The notes under the pieces: model-generated
What the model was told of the DNA's origin: nothing
What the model saw: the letters and a program-made list of their open reading frames with translations, nothing else
The model's database searches: none
Part shown: positions 40,131 through 48,981 of the stretch, piece by piece
Layout: every line of letters begins with the position of its first letter
How positions within the stretch are numbered: position 1 is the stretch's first letter
Translations under genes and position numbers: made by a program
From: Pseudoglutamicibacter albus
Lineage (GTDB): Bacteria > Actinomycetota > Actinomycetes > Actinomycetales > Micrococcaceae
Assembly (NCBI RefSeq): GCF_022346425.1
Contig: NZ_JAKRCW010000013.1
Span: 1 to 64,000, forward strand
Direction of reading: 5' to 3'
Length of the DNA: 64,000 bases

Positions 40131-41473
40131 TACGCCTGCACCTCCTCAGCATCGGCCTGCTCATCCGTCTCGCAAGGCTCCGGCGCGGGAGAGAACTCGA
40201 GCCGATCCACCCGCCGTTTCTCCATGCGCGTCACCCGAAGCACGCCACCTGTAACGCCCAGCGTGTCGCCCACAACCGGCAGACGCCCCAGCGTCGACAT
40301 CACAAAGCCGCCCACCGTCTCATACGCGTTACCTTCTGGAACCTTCAGCCGCGGAATCTGATCCGTTGCCTCATCCGGGCGCAACAAGCCAGGTAAGAAC
40401 CAGCGGCCATCGGCAGTCTGCAGAACACCAGGAGACGTGCGGTCATGCTCATCGGCGACCTCACCGACAATCTCCTCAACCAAGTCCTCCAACGTGACCA
40501 TGCCGGCGGTGCCGCCATACTCATCGACCACAACAGCGATCTGCAGCGGGGCCTCACGCAGCTCACCGATCAGGTCATCCAGCTGCACCGTCTCCGGAAC
40601 CCGGATCACATCCTGCATGATCGTTCCGGCAACCAGCTCATCGCGGCGCTCACGCGGAACCGAAACAGCCTTCTTCACGTGCACCGCGCCCAGTACATCG
40701 TCAGCATCCTCACCGATCACCAAGAAACGGGAGAAACCAGTGCGGCGTGCAAGATCGATCAAGGCGGGCAATGGGACCTCGTCCTCGATCATCTCGACCT
40801 TGATGCGAGGCGTCATGACATCGGCTGCCGTACGTTCCGAAAAGGACAAGGTGCGTGCCAAGAACTTAGCGGTCTTGGCATCCATAGTCCCCTGCTGTGC
40901 AGAACGCGCAAGCAAACTCTGAAGCTCAGCAGGCGTACGGGCGCCAGAAAGTTCCTCTTTCGCCTCAATCCCGAACAGACCCAGAACCCAGTTCGAGAAA
41001 CCGTTCAACCCCATCACCACGGGCTTGAAAACCGCAGTGAAAATCAGTTGGGGCCGGGCCAGCGCGCGGCCAATCCGATACGGGTCCGCGATCGCAATGT
41101 TCTTAGGGATCAGCTCACCCAAAATCATCGACAACAGAGTCGCAACCACCATCGCGACCACCAGCGATATAGCGCCCGCGGCAGCTTGAGGAACACCCCA
41201 CCCCAGCAAAACTGGCCCCAACAACGCACTAAACGCGGGTTCAATGACATAGCCGGTCAGTAGCGTCGTAATCGTGATGCCCAGCTGAACCGCAGACAAC
41301 TGAGTGGAAAGCGACTTCAACGCCTTATAAAGCGGGCGGGCTTTCGTATCGCCCTCGTCGATGGCCTTTTTAACAGAGGTCGAATCTAGTGCAACAAGCG
41401 AGAATTCAACAGCAACGAAGAACGCAGTCCCCAAGACCAAGAGGAGACCCAGAAGAAGCATGAGCCACGACAT
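40130..41473 (-). CDS. CNNM/CorC-type membrane protein with CorC/HlyC domain
   Basis: Protein of 447 residues: CNNM membrane domain (AFFVAVEFSLVALDSTSV onwards), CBS pair (VMTPRIKVEMIEDE; VVDEYGGTAGMVTLEDLVEEIVGEV, a highly typical motif), and a C-terminal CorC/HlyC domain. The ATG at 41473 starts directly with the first helix; a GTG at 41491 is an alternative. The pair with the downstream gene is a common actinobacterial arrangement (two neighbouring hemolysin-like genes). The role in divalent-cation balance is inferred from the family. Confidence 0.9.
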   Translation of the reverse strand: MSWLMLLLGLLLVLGTAFFVAVEFSLVALDSTSVKKAIDEGDTKARPLYKALKSLSTQLSAVQLGITITTLLTGYVIEPAFSALLGPVLLGWGVPQAAAGAISLVVAMVVATLLSMILGELIPKNIAIADPYRIGRALARPQLIFTAVFKPVVMGLNGFSNWVLGLFGIEAKEELSGARTPAELQSLLARSAQQGTMDAKTAKFLARTLSFSERTAADVMTPRIKVEMIEDEVPLPALIDLARRTGFSRFLVIGEDADDVLGAVHVKKAVSVPRERRDELVAGTIMQDVIRVPETVQLDDLIGELREAPLQIAVVVDEYGGTAGMVTLEDLVEEIVGEVADEHDRTSPGVLQTADGRWFLPGLLRPDEATDQIPRLKVPEGNAYETVGGFVMSTLGRLPVVGDTLGVTGGVLRVTRMEKRRVDRLEFSPAPEPCETDEQADAEEVQA

Positions 41474-41897
41474 CAGATGTCGGCTCCGCACTCAGCGCAA
41501 TAGAAGAAGTTGGCGCTGGGTAGAACATTAGCGTTATAGAAAAAACATCCGGAGCCCGGACTAGAAGGCTCCGATCGTTGAGCAGTGCCGGCCGCAGAGG
41601 CTCGCACACCCAGGTAATTCTTATACGTCATAGTGGCTCCACTATACAGGACAAGCCCCCCAGCAAACCGCGGGAAAACCCTCAGAATTAACTGAAAATC
41701 TGGCCGCGAAACATCCGCTACAACCAGTGGCGAAGATCAACTGCGCTAGCGCGCGGTGTTCGGTATGATGTTGAGTCGAATAATCACGCTCCTGAACTGT
41801 GCGCTCACAACACGTGTTCCCAGAGAGCACGGGCAAACAGTCTCAGAAGCACCATCAAACACTCCGAGCCGAAACATCGGAAAGAGGCGTATCCCTA
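41474..41897. other. 424-base divergent region between the CNNM operon and kgd
   Basis: No gene is supported here. It holds a 16-base palindrome ATAGTGGCTCCACTAT at 41630-41645, possibly an operator, an inverted repeat of GGAGCC/GGCTCC near 41550-41573, and a TATGAT hexamer at 41764-41769 that could be the kgd -10 element, 128 bases before the kgd start codon. The kgd leader is therefore fairly long. Confidence 0.45.
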
Positions 41898-44800
41898 GTG
41901 TCTGACGTGTCTATCGACCAGCTCAAAGAGGAATTCGGGGGAAACGAGTGGCTCGTTGACGAGCTCTACCAAAAGTTTCTCTCTGACCCGTCGTCGGTCG
42001 ATGAAAAGTGGCGTTCCCTCTTCGAACAGGTGAAACCCGAGAAGAACGAAAAGAACACCGCAGCGACTTCTACCAAGCAAGCGGCACCAGCCGCTAACAA
42101 GCCAGCCAAGAAGGAACCTGCGAAACCGGCTTCCACGTCAAAGAAGGCTAGCTCCGCCTCCAAGAAGGATGCCCCAGCCGCAACCCCGGCGCAGGCCTCC
42201 CCAGCAGTGCGCCCGTCGCGTCAGAAGAGCCAGTTGCCAGCTCAGCCGGCTAAGGAAGAATCTCCGAGCGAGCCAAGCGCAACCAAGGTTGAGCGTCTGC
42301 GCGGCCCAGCACGTGCGATCGCCAAGAACATGGACGAGTCCCTCAGCGTCCCAACCGCAACCACGGTCCGCGCTGTCCCGGCGAAGTTGCTGATCGACAA
42401 CCGCATCGTGATCAACAACCATCTGCGCCGTGCACGCGGCGGTAAGGTGTCCTTCACCCACCTGATCGGTTACGCGATCTGCCGGGCACTCAAGCTCAAC
42501 CCAGCGATGAACGTCAGCTATGACGAAGAAGACGGCAAGCCAGTCGCAGTCCACAACGCACAGGTGAACTTCGGCATCGCAATCGACCTGCCACGCCCTG
42601 ACGGCTCCCGCCTGCTTGTGGTACCGAACATCAAGGGCGCTGAGAACATGACGTTCTCGACCTTCTGGGAAACCTACGAAGACATCGTCAAGCGCGGCCG
42701 CGAAGGCAAACTTACTGCCGAAGACTACGCCGGCACCACCGTCTCACTGACCAATCCAGGCGGGCTCGGGACCGTCCACTCCGTACCGCGCCTATCCAAG
42801 GGCCAGGCCACCATCATCGGTGTGGGCGCTCTCGACTACCCAGCCGAATACCGCGGCACCAGCGAAAAAGTCAAAGCACGCAATGCCGTGGGCAAGATCA
42901 TCACCCTGACCTCGACCTATGACCACCGCGCCATCCAGGGTGCAGCATCCGGCGAGTTCCTGCGCGAGATTGAAAACCAGCTGCTCGCTGACGAGTTCTG
43001 GGATGAGATCTTCGAAGCTCTGCGCATCCCATACGTACCGGTTCGCTGGGCGGTTGACCACCAGGTTGATATTGACTTCCAAATCAACAAGGTGGCTCGC
43101 ATCCAGCAGCTCATCGAGTCCTACCGCTCCTCTGGTCACCTCATCGCGGACACCAACCCGCTGACCTACCAGATGCGCTTCCACCCCGACCTCGATGTCC
43201 AGACCTACGGCCTGACTCTGTGGGACCTGGACCGCGAATGGGTCACCGGAGGCCTCGGTGGACACAACCGCCTCCCGCTACGCGACATCCTCGGTATTCT
43301 GCGTGACGCGTACTGCCGCACCACCGGCATCGAGTACATGCACATCCAGAACCCGGAAGAGCGCGAATGGTTCCAGTCCAAGCTTGAGCGCCCCTACGAG
43401 AAGCCGACCCGCGAAGAGCAGGTTCGTATCCTCGGCAAACTCAACCAGGCCGAAGCGTTCGAAACCTTCCTGCAGACCAAGTACATCGGTCAGAAGCGCT
43501 TCTCGCTTGAGGGTGGCGAATCGCTGATCCCACTGCTTGATGCGATCATCTCCGACGCCGCAGACGCCGGCCTCGACGAAGCCGCGATCGGCATGGCTCA
43601 CCGTGGCCGCCTCAACGTACTCACCAACATCGCGGGCAAGACCTACGGTCAGGTCTTCCGCGAGTTCGAAGGCACCGTTGACGCCTCGACCGTCCAGGGG
43701 TCGGGTGACGTGAAGTACCACCTCGGCACCGAGGGTTCCTTCACCTCCGAATCCGGTAACACAACCAAGATCTACTTGGCCGCAAACCCGTCCCACCTTG
43801 AAGCAGTCGACCCGGTCCTGGAAGGCATCGTCCGCGCTAAGCAGGACATCATCGATCGCGGCCCAGACGGCTTCACGGTCCTGCCGATCCTCGTCCACGG
43901 CGATGCGGCAATGATCGGTCAGGGCGTAGTGTCTGAGACACTCAACCTCTCACAGCTACGCGGCTACCGTACCGGTGGCACGATCCACGTGGTTGTCAAC
44001 AACCAGGTTGGTTTCACTACCCCACCAAGCTCGTCCCGCAGCTCGATCTACCCGACCGACTTCGCGAAAGCCATCCAGGCTCCTGTATTCCACGTCAACG
44101 GCGACGACCCAGAAGCGGTTGTGCACGCTGGCCGCTTAGCTTTCGAATACCGTGAGAAGTTCAACCGCGACGTCGTGATCGACCTGGTCTGCTACCGCCG
44201 CCGTGGCCACAACGAGGGCGATGACCCGTCGATGACCCAGCCGCTGATGTACAACCTGATTGACGGTAAGCGTTCGACCCGCAAGCTCTACACCGAAGCT
44301 CTCGTGGGCCGTGGCGACCTGACCCAGGAAGAAGCAGACGGGGCACTCAAGGAGTACCAGTCCCTTCTGGAGGCTGCGTTCTCTGAGACCCACAAGGCTC
44401 AGACAACTCCGATGCCAGCAATCGACGCGAACGGTGCCCTCGGTATGCCGAAGGCTCAGGCTGAAGACGCTGACGTCTCCGATCCACGTGCCGATAACAC
44501 GGCGATCACCAAGGAGTTCGTCAAGGCTGTCGGGGATGCCCACACGGAGATCCCAGAGGCTTTCCACGTTCACCCGAAGCTCAAGACCTTGCTCGAGCGC
44601 CGCGCGGACATGTCTGTCAATGGCGGCATCGACTGGGGCTTCGCAGAACTCACCGCGTTCGCTTCCCTGACCGCCGAAGGCATCCCTGTGCGCCTCACCG
44701 GTCAGGATTCCCGCCGCGGCACCTTCGTTCAGCGTCACGCAGTCTTCCACGACCGCACCAACGATGACGAGTGGACGCCTCTGCACCAGGTGAGCGAGAA

Positions 44801-45641
44801 CGCCGCGAAGTTCATGATCCATGACTCCTCGCTTTCGGAGTACGCGGTTCTCGGCTTCGAATACGGCTACTCGGTTGAACGCACTGAAGCACTCGTTTTG
44901 TGGGAAGCTCAGTTCGGTGACTTCGTCAACGGCGCCCAAACCATCATCGACGAGTTCGTCTCCTCCGGTGAACAGAAGTGGGGCCAGCGCTCCTCCGTCG
45001 TGATGCTGTTGCCTCACGGCTACGAAGGCCAGGGCCCAGACCACTCCTCGGCACGCATCGAGCGTTTCTTGCAGTTGTGCGCCGAAGACAATATGCGTGT
45101 GATCAACCCGACCACGGGTGCGAACTACTTCCACGCTCTGCGTCGACAGGCATACCTGCGCCCACGCAAGCCGATGGTCGTGTTCACGCCTAAGCAGCTG
45201 TTGCGTTTGAAGGCTGCAGCTCAGCCGGTCGAGGCGTTCACCGAACAGACGTTCCAGCCAGTGATCCCAGACAACGATGTCGAAGCATCGAAGGTCAAGC
45301 GCGTCATGTTGGTCTCTGGTCGCCTCTACTATGACCTGTTGGCACGCCGTAAGAAGGACAAGGACGAGACCACCGCGATCGTCCGCGTTGAGCAGCTCTA
45401 CCCGTTGCCGCAAGAGCAGATCGCAGCTGAACTCGCGAAGTACCCGAACGCGGATGTCCGCTGGGTTCAGGACGAGCCAGAGAACCAGGGACCATGGCCG
45501 TTCATGGCTATCAACCTGGTGCCGGGCCTGGATCGCGAGGTCACCGTGGTGTCCCGCCCAGCTGCGGCAGCACCATCGACTGGTTCTTCCAAGGTTCACG
45601 CCCAGGAGAACTCGGACCTTCTGGACCGCGCGTTCAGCTAG
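41898..45641 (+). CDS. kgd: Multifunctional 2-oxoglutarate decarboxylase/dehydrogenase E1-E2 (Kgd)
   Basis: Large TCA-cycle enzyme of 1247 residues that fuses an E2-like succinyltransferase domain to a thiamine-diphosphate E1, the actinobacterial design. Residues 1-45 are the E1 helper helix (FGGNEWLVDELYQKFLSDP); 46-125 form an Ala/Lys/Pro-rich linker, with no lipoyl domain; then the acyltransferase domain with TYDHRAIQGAASGEFLREIE; then E1 with GMAHRGRLNVLTNI, VHGDAAMIGQGVVSE, VVNNQVGFTTPP, and LPHGYEGQGPDHSSARIERF. The GTG at 41898 fits the family start; AGAGG lies ten bases upstream. In Mycobacterium the helper region and GarA/Odhl binding control flux, which may apply here. Confidence 0.96.
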   Translation: MSDVSIDQLKEEFGGNEWLVDELYQKFLSDPSSVDEKWRSLFEQVKPEKNEKNTAATSTKQAAPAANKPAKKEPAKPASTSKKASSASKKDAPAATPAQASPAVRPSRQKSQLPAQPAKEESPSEPSATKVERLRGPARAIAKNMDESLSVPTATTVRAVPAKLLIDNRIVINNHLRRARGGKVSFTHLIGYAICRALKLNPAMNVSYDEEDGKPVAVHNAQVNFGIAIDLPRPDGSRLLVVPNIKGAENMTFSTFWETYEDIVKRGREGKLTAEDYAGTTVSLTNPGGLGTVHSVPRLSKGQATIIGVGALDYPAEYRGTSEKVKARNAVGKIITLTSTYDHRAIQGAASGEFLREIENQLLADEFWDEIFEALRIPYVPVRWAVDHQVDIDFQINKVARIQQLIESYRSSGHLIADTNPLTYQMRFHPDLDVQTYGLTLWDLDREWVTGGLGGHNRLPLRDILGILRDAYCRTTGIEYMHIQNPEEREWFQSKLERPYEKPTREEQVRILGKLNQAEAFETFLQTKYIGQKRFSLEGGESLIPLLDAIISDAADAGLDEAAIGMAHRGRLNVLTNIAGKTYGQVFREFEGTVDASTVQGSGDVKYHLGTEGSFTSESGNTTKIYLAANPSHLEAVDPVLEGIVRAKQDIIDRGPDGFTVLPILVHGDAAMIGQGVVSETLNLSQLRGYRTGGTIHVVVNNQVGFTTPPSSSRSSIYPTDFAKAIQAPVFHVNGDDPEAVVHAGRLAFEYREKFNRDVVIDLVCYRRRGHNEGDDPSMTQPLMYNLIDGKRSTRKLYTEALVGRGDLTQEEADGALKEYQSLLEAAFSETHKAQTTPMPAIDANGALGMPKAQAEDADVSDPRADNTAITKEFVKAVGDAHTEIPEAFHVHPKLKTLLERRADMSVNGGIDWGFAELTAFASLTAEGIPVRLTGQDSRRGTFVQRHAVFHDRTNDDEWTPLHQVSENAAKFMIHDSSLSEYAVLGFEYGYSVERTEALVLWEAQFGDFVNGAQTIIDEFVSSGEQKWGQRSSVVMLLPHGYEGQGPDHSSARIERFLQLCAEDNMRVINPTTGANYFHALRRQAYLRPRKPMVVFTPKQLLRLKAAAQPVEAFTEQTFQPVIPDNDVEASKVKRVMLVSGRLYYDLLARRKKDKDETTAIVRVEQLYPLPQEQIAAELAKYPNADVRWVQDEPENQGPWPFMAINLVPGLDREVTVVSRPAAAAPSTGSSKVHAQENSDLLDRAFS

Positions 45642-46024
45642 AGCAACACCGGAGATACTGCGCATGTAACCGGCTTGGCGGGCCCGTCACTTACCTTGAC
45701 AGGATGTGGCGGGCTCACCGCTCTAACACCAGCGCTTTAACGCCAGTGGTCTAACACCTCCGGTTGAGGCTCACTGTTTTCACAGCGCCGTTATACCTTG
45801 GTCCTGTATCGTGACTGCGTTAGCGCTCTATCGTGACTGCTTTAGAGAAAGCATCACCGTCTGGGCCGCTTTACTGCGGCTCCTGAGGGTTTTGTGATGC
45901 TCTTCTCCGCGCCGTTGCACGTTTGCAGCCGAGCACGCCGGTAGAGTGAACACGGCGGAGCACATAGTTTCGCTCTTTCCGTTGAAGTAGACGGAACATG
46001 AGACCCAGTCGAAAGGATGTTGGC
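45642..46024 (+). other. 383-base intergenic region after kgd
   Basis: No open frame of interest. Two direct copies of TATCGTGACTGC at 45807-45818 and 45829-45840 are spaced 22 bases apart. A related 22-base repeat is found before the bL37 gene at 46674. No clear kgd terminator hairpin with U tract is seen. Confidence 0.5.
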
Positions 46025-46627
46025 GTGGATTCCCGAGCCATCCGTTTAGTCGCTGTTGGCGATGAGTTGCTGGCCGGCCACGGCGACCCCCGTGCTTTGG
46101 GGTGGTTTGGGCGTGTGCTTGCCAGCACGCCGTCTGAGTCAGCGCAGGTGACCCCTTTTGCTCTACCTGCGCCTGCCGAGACCACCGAGCAGCTTGCCGA
46201 GCGCTGGCTGGGTGAAGCGCAGCGCCGCTTCGATGATGATGGCGAAAACCGTTTGGTGCTGGCACTCTCCGATGCGGATGCAACCTACGGGGTGACCACG
46301 GCACGGTCTCGACTGAACTTGGCGAACATCTTGGATGCATCAACCCAACTGGGATTGAGCACGTTTGTGGTGGGCCCTCCCCCGCGGCTTGACCCTGACC
46401 ACAACAAGGAGATCGCCCGGTTGTCTGCTGCGTTCGCTGACGTTACGACGCGCCGCAACCACTTCTATGTGGACACGTTCCGTCCGCTGGAGAAGCATGA
46501 ACAGTACCGCGCGGATTTGACGTCTAATAACGGCGAGGTGGGCCAGCAGGGCCACGGTTTGATGGCGTGGCTTGTGATGCACCGCGGCTGGTTCACGTGG
46601 CTTGGTGTTCCCGAGCCGACCCGCTAA
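46025..46627 (+). CDS. SGNH/GDSL-type hydrolase-like protein
   Basis: Protein of 200 residues. It has an N-terminal beta strand and loop IRLVAVGDELLAGHGDPRALGWFGR, which resembles the GDSL block of SGNH esterases but with GDE in place of GDS, and lacks an obvious catalytic Ser there. A later VLALSDADATYGVT and HFYVDTFRPLEKHEQY, plus GHGLMAWLVMHRGWFTW near the end, resemble the family fold. The start GTG at 46025 follows AAAGGA. Because the nucleophile is changed, catalytic activity is uncertain. It is flanked by related 22-base repeats. Confidence 0.65.
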   Translation: MDSRAIRLVAVGDELLAGHGDPRALGWFGRVLASTPSESAQVTPFALPAPAETTEQLAERWLGEAQRRFDDDGENRLVLALSDADATYGVTTARSRLNLANILDASTQLGLSTFVVGPPPRLDPDHNKEIARLSAAFADVTTRRNHFYVDTFRPLEKHEQYRADLTSNNGEVGQQGHGLMAWLVMHRGWFTWLGVPEPTR

Positions 46628-46673
46628 CTTTCATACTCGCCCCCGAATCATGCGATAATGGACGGAATCGCCC

Positions 46674-46717
46674 TGTATCGCAGACGCAAACGCTCTGTGT
46701 CGCAGATGCAAGCACTA
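46674..46717 (+). repeat. Two 22-base near-repeats upstream of the bL37 gene
   Basis: TGTATCGCAGACGCAAACGCTC is followed directly by the similar TGTGTCGCAGATGCAAGCACTA; 16 of 22 positions agree. The unit shares CCTGTATCG and a GC-rich end with the repeat at 45805-45840 on the other side of the SGNH gene. The two-turn spacing suggests protein binding sites. Confidence 0.6.
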
Positions 46718-46779
46718 TGTGCGCGGTACATGAGCGTCACGAAGTGTTCACAGATGTATGAGGTTGTAAGGAGGACGCG

Positions 46780-46857
46780 ATGAGCAGCAAGCGTGCACGT
46801 AAGCGCAAGGATCGCCGCCGGAACAAGGCGAATCACGGTAAGCGCCCTAACACCTGA
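46780..46857 (+). CDS. 50S ribosomal protein bL37
   Basis: Tiny basic protein of 25 residues ending in KANHGKRPNT, closely like the mycobacterial ribosomal protein bL37 (which ends KANHGKRPNA) and annotated in databases as an AURKAIP1/COX24-domain protein. Most residues are Lys/Arg. The ATG is preceded by GTAAGGAGG, a near-perfect ribosome binding site seven bases away. It is followed by a strong hairpin terminator and convergent with rsrA. In Mycobacterium the protein is found in a deep rRNA pocket of the large subunit. Confidence 0.92.
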   Translation: MSSKRARKRKDRRRNKANHGKRPNT

Positions 46858-46871
46858 TCGTGATTGATCAT

Positions 46872-46930
46872 TAAACGCGTGTGGGTCTGCGTTCCACTTT
46901 TCGTGGATAATGCAGACCCACACGCGTTTA
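46872..46930. terminator. Bidirectional terminator between bL37 and rsrA
   Basis: Perfect 19-base-pair stem (46872-46890 with 46912-46930) enclosing a smaller hairpin TCCAC-TTTTC-GTGGA. The stem ends in AAA/TTTA, and on the plus strand TTTATTG follows. It lies 14 bases after the bL37 stop and can serve both converging genes. Confidence 0.85.
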
Positions 46931-46981
46931 TTGTTGGCGCTAGCTGTGAACGGCGCTACTGCCGTCTGCTACACCTATTCG

Positions 46982-47269
46982 CTAGGCGCTTTCTTGCATC
47001 GAACCTTCTTGCACCGGGTCCTTGATTTCTTCTAGCCGGTCCAAGATGCGCGTCTTGAGTTGCTCTGGGGCGGCGTCGTGGCAGCTGCGGCGCACGACGT
47101 TGCGTATGATGCATTCCAGGTCATAGACGCTACGGCATTCTTCACAGCCTTCGAGGTGGGCGCGCACTGCGTCAACGCCGTCGGCTTCCAGCACACCATC
47201 GAGGTATTCGTAGATGCGTTCAAGCCGGGCTTCAGTGCAACCACCGAGTTCGTTGCAGCCCTGAGTCAT
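46982..47269 (-). CDS. rsrA: Anti-sigma factor RsrA (redox-sensing, zinc)
   Basis: Protein of 95 residues that binds SigR and frees it under thiol oxidation. The zinc motif HxxxCxxC is His38, Cys42 and Cys45 in AHLEGCEEC; Cys11 in [12 protein letters not shown] supplies the partner thiol that forms the trigger disulfide in Streptomyces RsrA. The start overlaps the sigR stop by four bases (ATGA), so translation is coupled and the ratio of the pair is fixed. Confidence 0.95.
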   Translation of the reverse strand: MTQGCNELGGCTEARLERIYEYLDGVLEADGVDAVRAHLEGCEECRSVYDLECIIRNVVRRSCHDAAPEQLKTRILDRLEEIKDPVQEGSMQESA

Positions 47270-48192
47270 GATTGCTCCTTATCCGAGACCTTCTTGGTCG
47301 ACTTCTTTCCGTTCTTTTTAGCCCCTGTAGTTGATTCGGTTCTGCCCACCGCATAGTCGCTGAGCATCTCTCGCAGCTGTCTGCGGCCCCGATGCAGCCG
47401 GGACATGATGGTGCCGATGGGCACACCGAGGATGTCAGCTGCTTCCTTATAGGGGAAACCTTCTACGTCCACGAAGTACACGGCGAGCCGGAACTCTTCC
47501 GGGATCTCCTGCAGAGCCCTCTTGACTTCTGAATCCGGTAACGAGTCGAGTGCTTGGGCTTCTGCAGAACGCAACGCTTGATCGCCGCGTTCGATCTGCG
47601 CACCTAGTTGCCAGTCCTCCACCTGGTCAGTTCCGGAGCGGATCGGTTCGCGTTGCCGCTTCCGGTACAGGTTGATGTAGGTGTTGGTGAGGATCCTATA
47701 TAGCCAGGCACGCAAATTAGTTCCGGGCTTGTACTGGTGGAAGGAGGCATACGCTTTAGCGAACGCCTCCTGCACGAGGTCTTCAGCATCAGCCGGGTGC
47801 CGGGCCATACGCAAAGCAGCCGAATACAGCTGATCAACATATTTGAAGGCGTCGCGTTCAAAACGTTCACGACGCTCTTCAGTAGTCTCCTGGTCAGGAT
47901 CCACCGGGCCCGAAGCCGACTGTATTGGCTCAGGCTGCGCCGTTGGCTCGGTTTGCTGTGTTTCTTCAGCGTGCGTGGAGTGGTGTTCCGAGGCGCCGGC
48001 TTGTGAGACATCGCCTGGTTGGATGTCTTCGGCTTCGTAGCTTTCGAGCGCTTCGTGGTTGTGTGTGCGTGCCATCCCGGCTAATGCTACTTGGTTTGCC
48101 GGAGTTCCAGCGTGAGCTGGCGCCGTTGTCGTCACTGCCTGTACTGGCAACGCCGGAGGGGATGTTTCTGGTGTTTCCATAGTTGAAACCAT
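47266..48192 (-). CDS. sigR: ECF sigma factor SigR/SigH with long N-terminal extension
   Basis: Sigma factor for thiol-oxidative stress, 308 residues against about 220 in the usual form. The core begins near residue 105 ([20 protein letters not shown]), with region 2 [20 protein letters not shown] and [21 protein letters not shown], and region 4 [28 protein letters not shown] followed by [16 protein letters not shown]. Residues 1-100 are Thr/Ala/Glu/Gln-rich and disordered; a Lys-rich tail ends the protein. The ATG at 48192 follows AAGGGGAG. Streptomyces makes a similar extended, unstable SigR' from a second start, so the extension may have a regulatory use. A second in-frame ATG lies at 48180. 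Confidence 0.93.
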   Translation of the reverse strand: MVSTMETPETSPPALPVQAVTTTAPAHAGTPANQVALAGMARTHNHEALESYEAEDIQPGDVSQAGASEHHSTHAEETQQTEPTAQPEPIQSASGPVDPDQETTEERRERFERDAFKYVDQLYSAALRMARHPADAEDLVQEAFAKAYASFHQYKPGTNLRAWLYRILTNTYINLYRKRQREPIRSGTDQVEDWQLGAQIERGDQALRSAEAQALDSLPDSEVKRALQEIPEEFRLAVYFVDVEGFPYKEAADILGVPIGTIMSRLHRGRRQLREMLSDYAVGRTESTTGAKKNGKKSTKKVSDKEQS

Positions 48193-48253
48193 GTGCACTC
48201 CCCTTCCTTATGCCGTCGCTGGCACGAACACCGCCTTAGTTGTCAATGCACAT

Positions 48254-48280
48254 AACGGAAACATGGTGCAAAGTATTCCC
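48254..48280 (-). promoter_or_regulatory. SigR-dependent autoregulatory promoter
   Basis: On the minus strand GGGAAT is followed by exactly 18 bases and then GTT, matching the known SigR consensus GGAAT-N18-GTT. Transcription would start about 55 bases before the sigR ATG. This gives the positive feedback loop described for sigR in Streptomyces. Confidence 0.85.
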
Positions 48281-48432
48281 TAACGCTGTGTGGCGGCCCT
48301 ATTGTTGCTGGGTTTGTGCGTGGATTATGTGCTTTGCGGGGTGTGCTCATGAAAAGATGGAGCACATATCTACCCTGCGGGTGGTGAGTGCACGTTGCAT
48401 GCGTGCGCCGGCACCTGCGTATTGGAGGAAAT

Positions 48433-48915
48433 ATGAGCCTTGTACGCCGTGTGGCCCGCCCGTTGTTGGCGGCTCCGTTCATTACTGCTGGTGTGGCGCA
48501 TCTTCGTGCACCAGAGCGCACCGGTAACGGCTTGCGTCCGCTTTTGGACAAGGTGTCAGATGTTGTGCCGCAGGCTCAGTCTGTAGCTGAGAAGCCTGAG
48601 CTGGCTGCCCGGGTTTTGGGTGGTATTCAGGTGGGTGCTGGCGCGTTGTTGGCGATGGGCCGTATGCCGCGTTTGGCTTCGGCTTTGATCGTTGCGGCTC
48701 AGTCGGCCACGTTGTTGGCTGACGGTGTTCCACATCATAAGGATGGTTCGCGTGCCCTGGCTGTGACCACGCAACTGGGCCTGACAGGTGGCGCGCTATT
48801 GGCTGTGGTTGATACTGATGGCAAGCCGTCACTCGCCTACCGCACACAGAAGGCATCGAAGAAGGCGCGGAAGCAGGCTAAGAAGGCTGCTGACGCGGCT
48901 GGTTTGTCGTCCTAA
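48433..48915 (+). CDS. DoxX family membrane protein
   Basis: Protein of 160 residues with about four membrane helices. N-terminal RRVARPLLAAPFITAGVAHL and the LGGIQVGAGALLAMGRMPRLA region fit DoxX. A Lys/Ala-rich cytoplasmic tail (KASKKARKQAKKAADAAGLSS) closes it. GGAGGAA precedes the ATG at 48433. Divergent from sigR; in some Actinobacteria DoxX-like proteins sit in redox-stress complexes, but no SigR promoter is visible on its side. The function is not known. Confidence 0.8.
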   Translation: MSLVRRVARPLLAAPFITAGVAHLRAPERTGNGLRPLLDKVSDVVPQAQSVAEKPELAARVLGGIQVGAGALLAMGRMPRLASALIVAAQSATLLADGVPHHKDGSRALAVTTQLGLTGGALLAVVDTDGKPSLAYRTQKASKKARKQAKKAADAAGLSS

Positions 48916-48981
48916 TCATGGGGTGTCCCCTCGGCTGGCGGTTGCTGGTTGAGGGGACGCTTTTTATTTGAAGGGTTTTAT

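Noticed and set aside
44136-45665. Minus-strand open frame of 509 codons opposite kgd
   Set aside because: Shadow of kgd; no start signal and no family resemblance.
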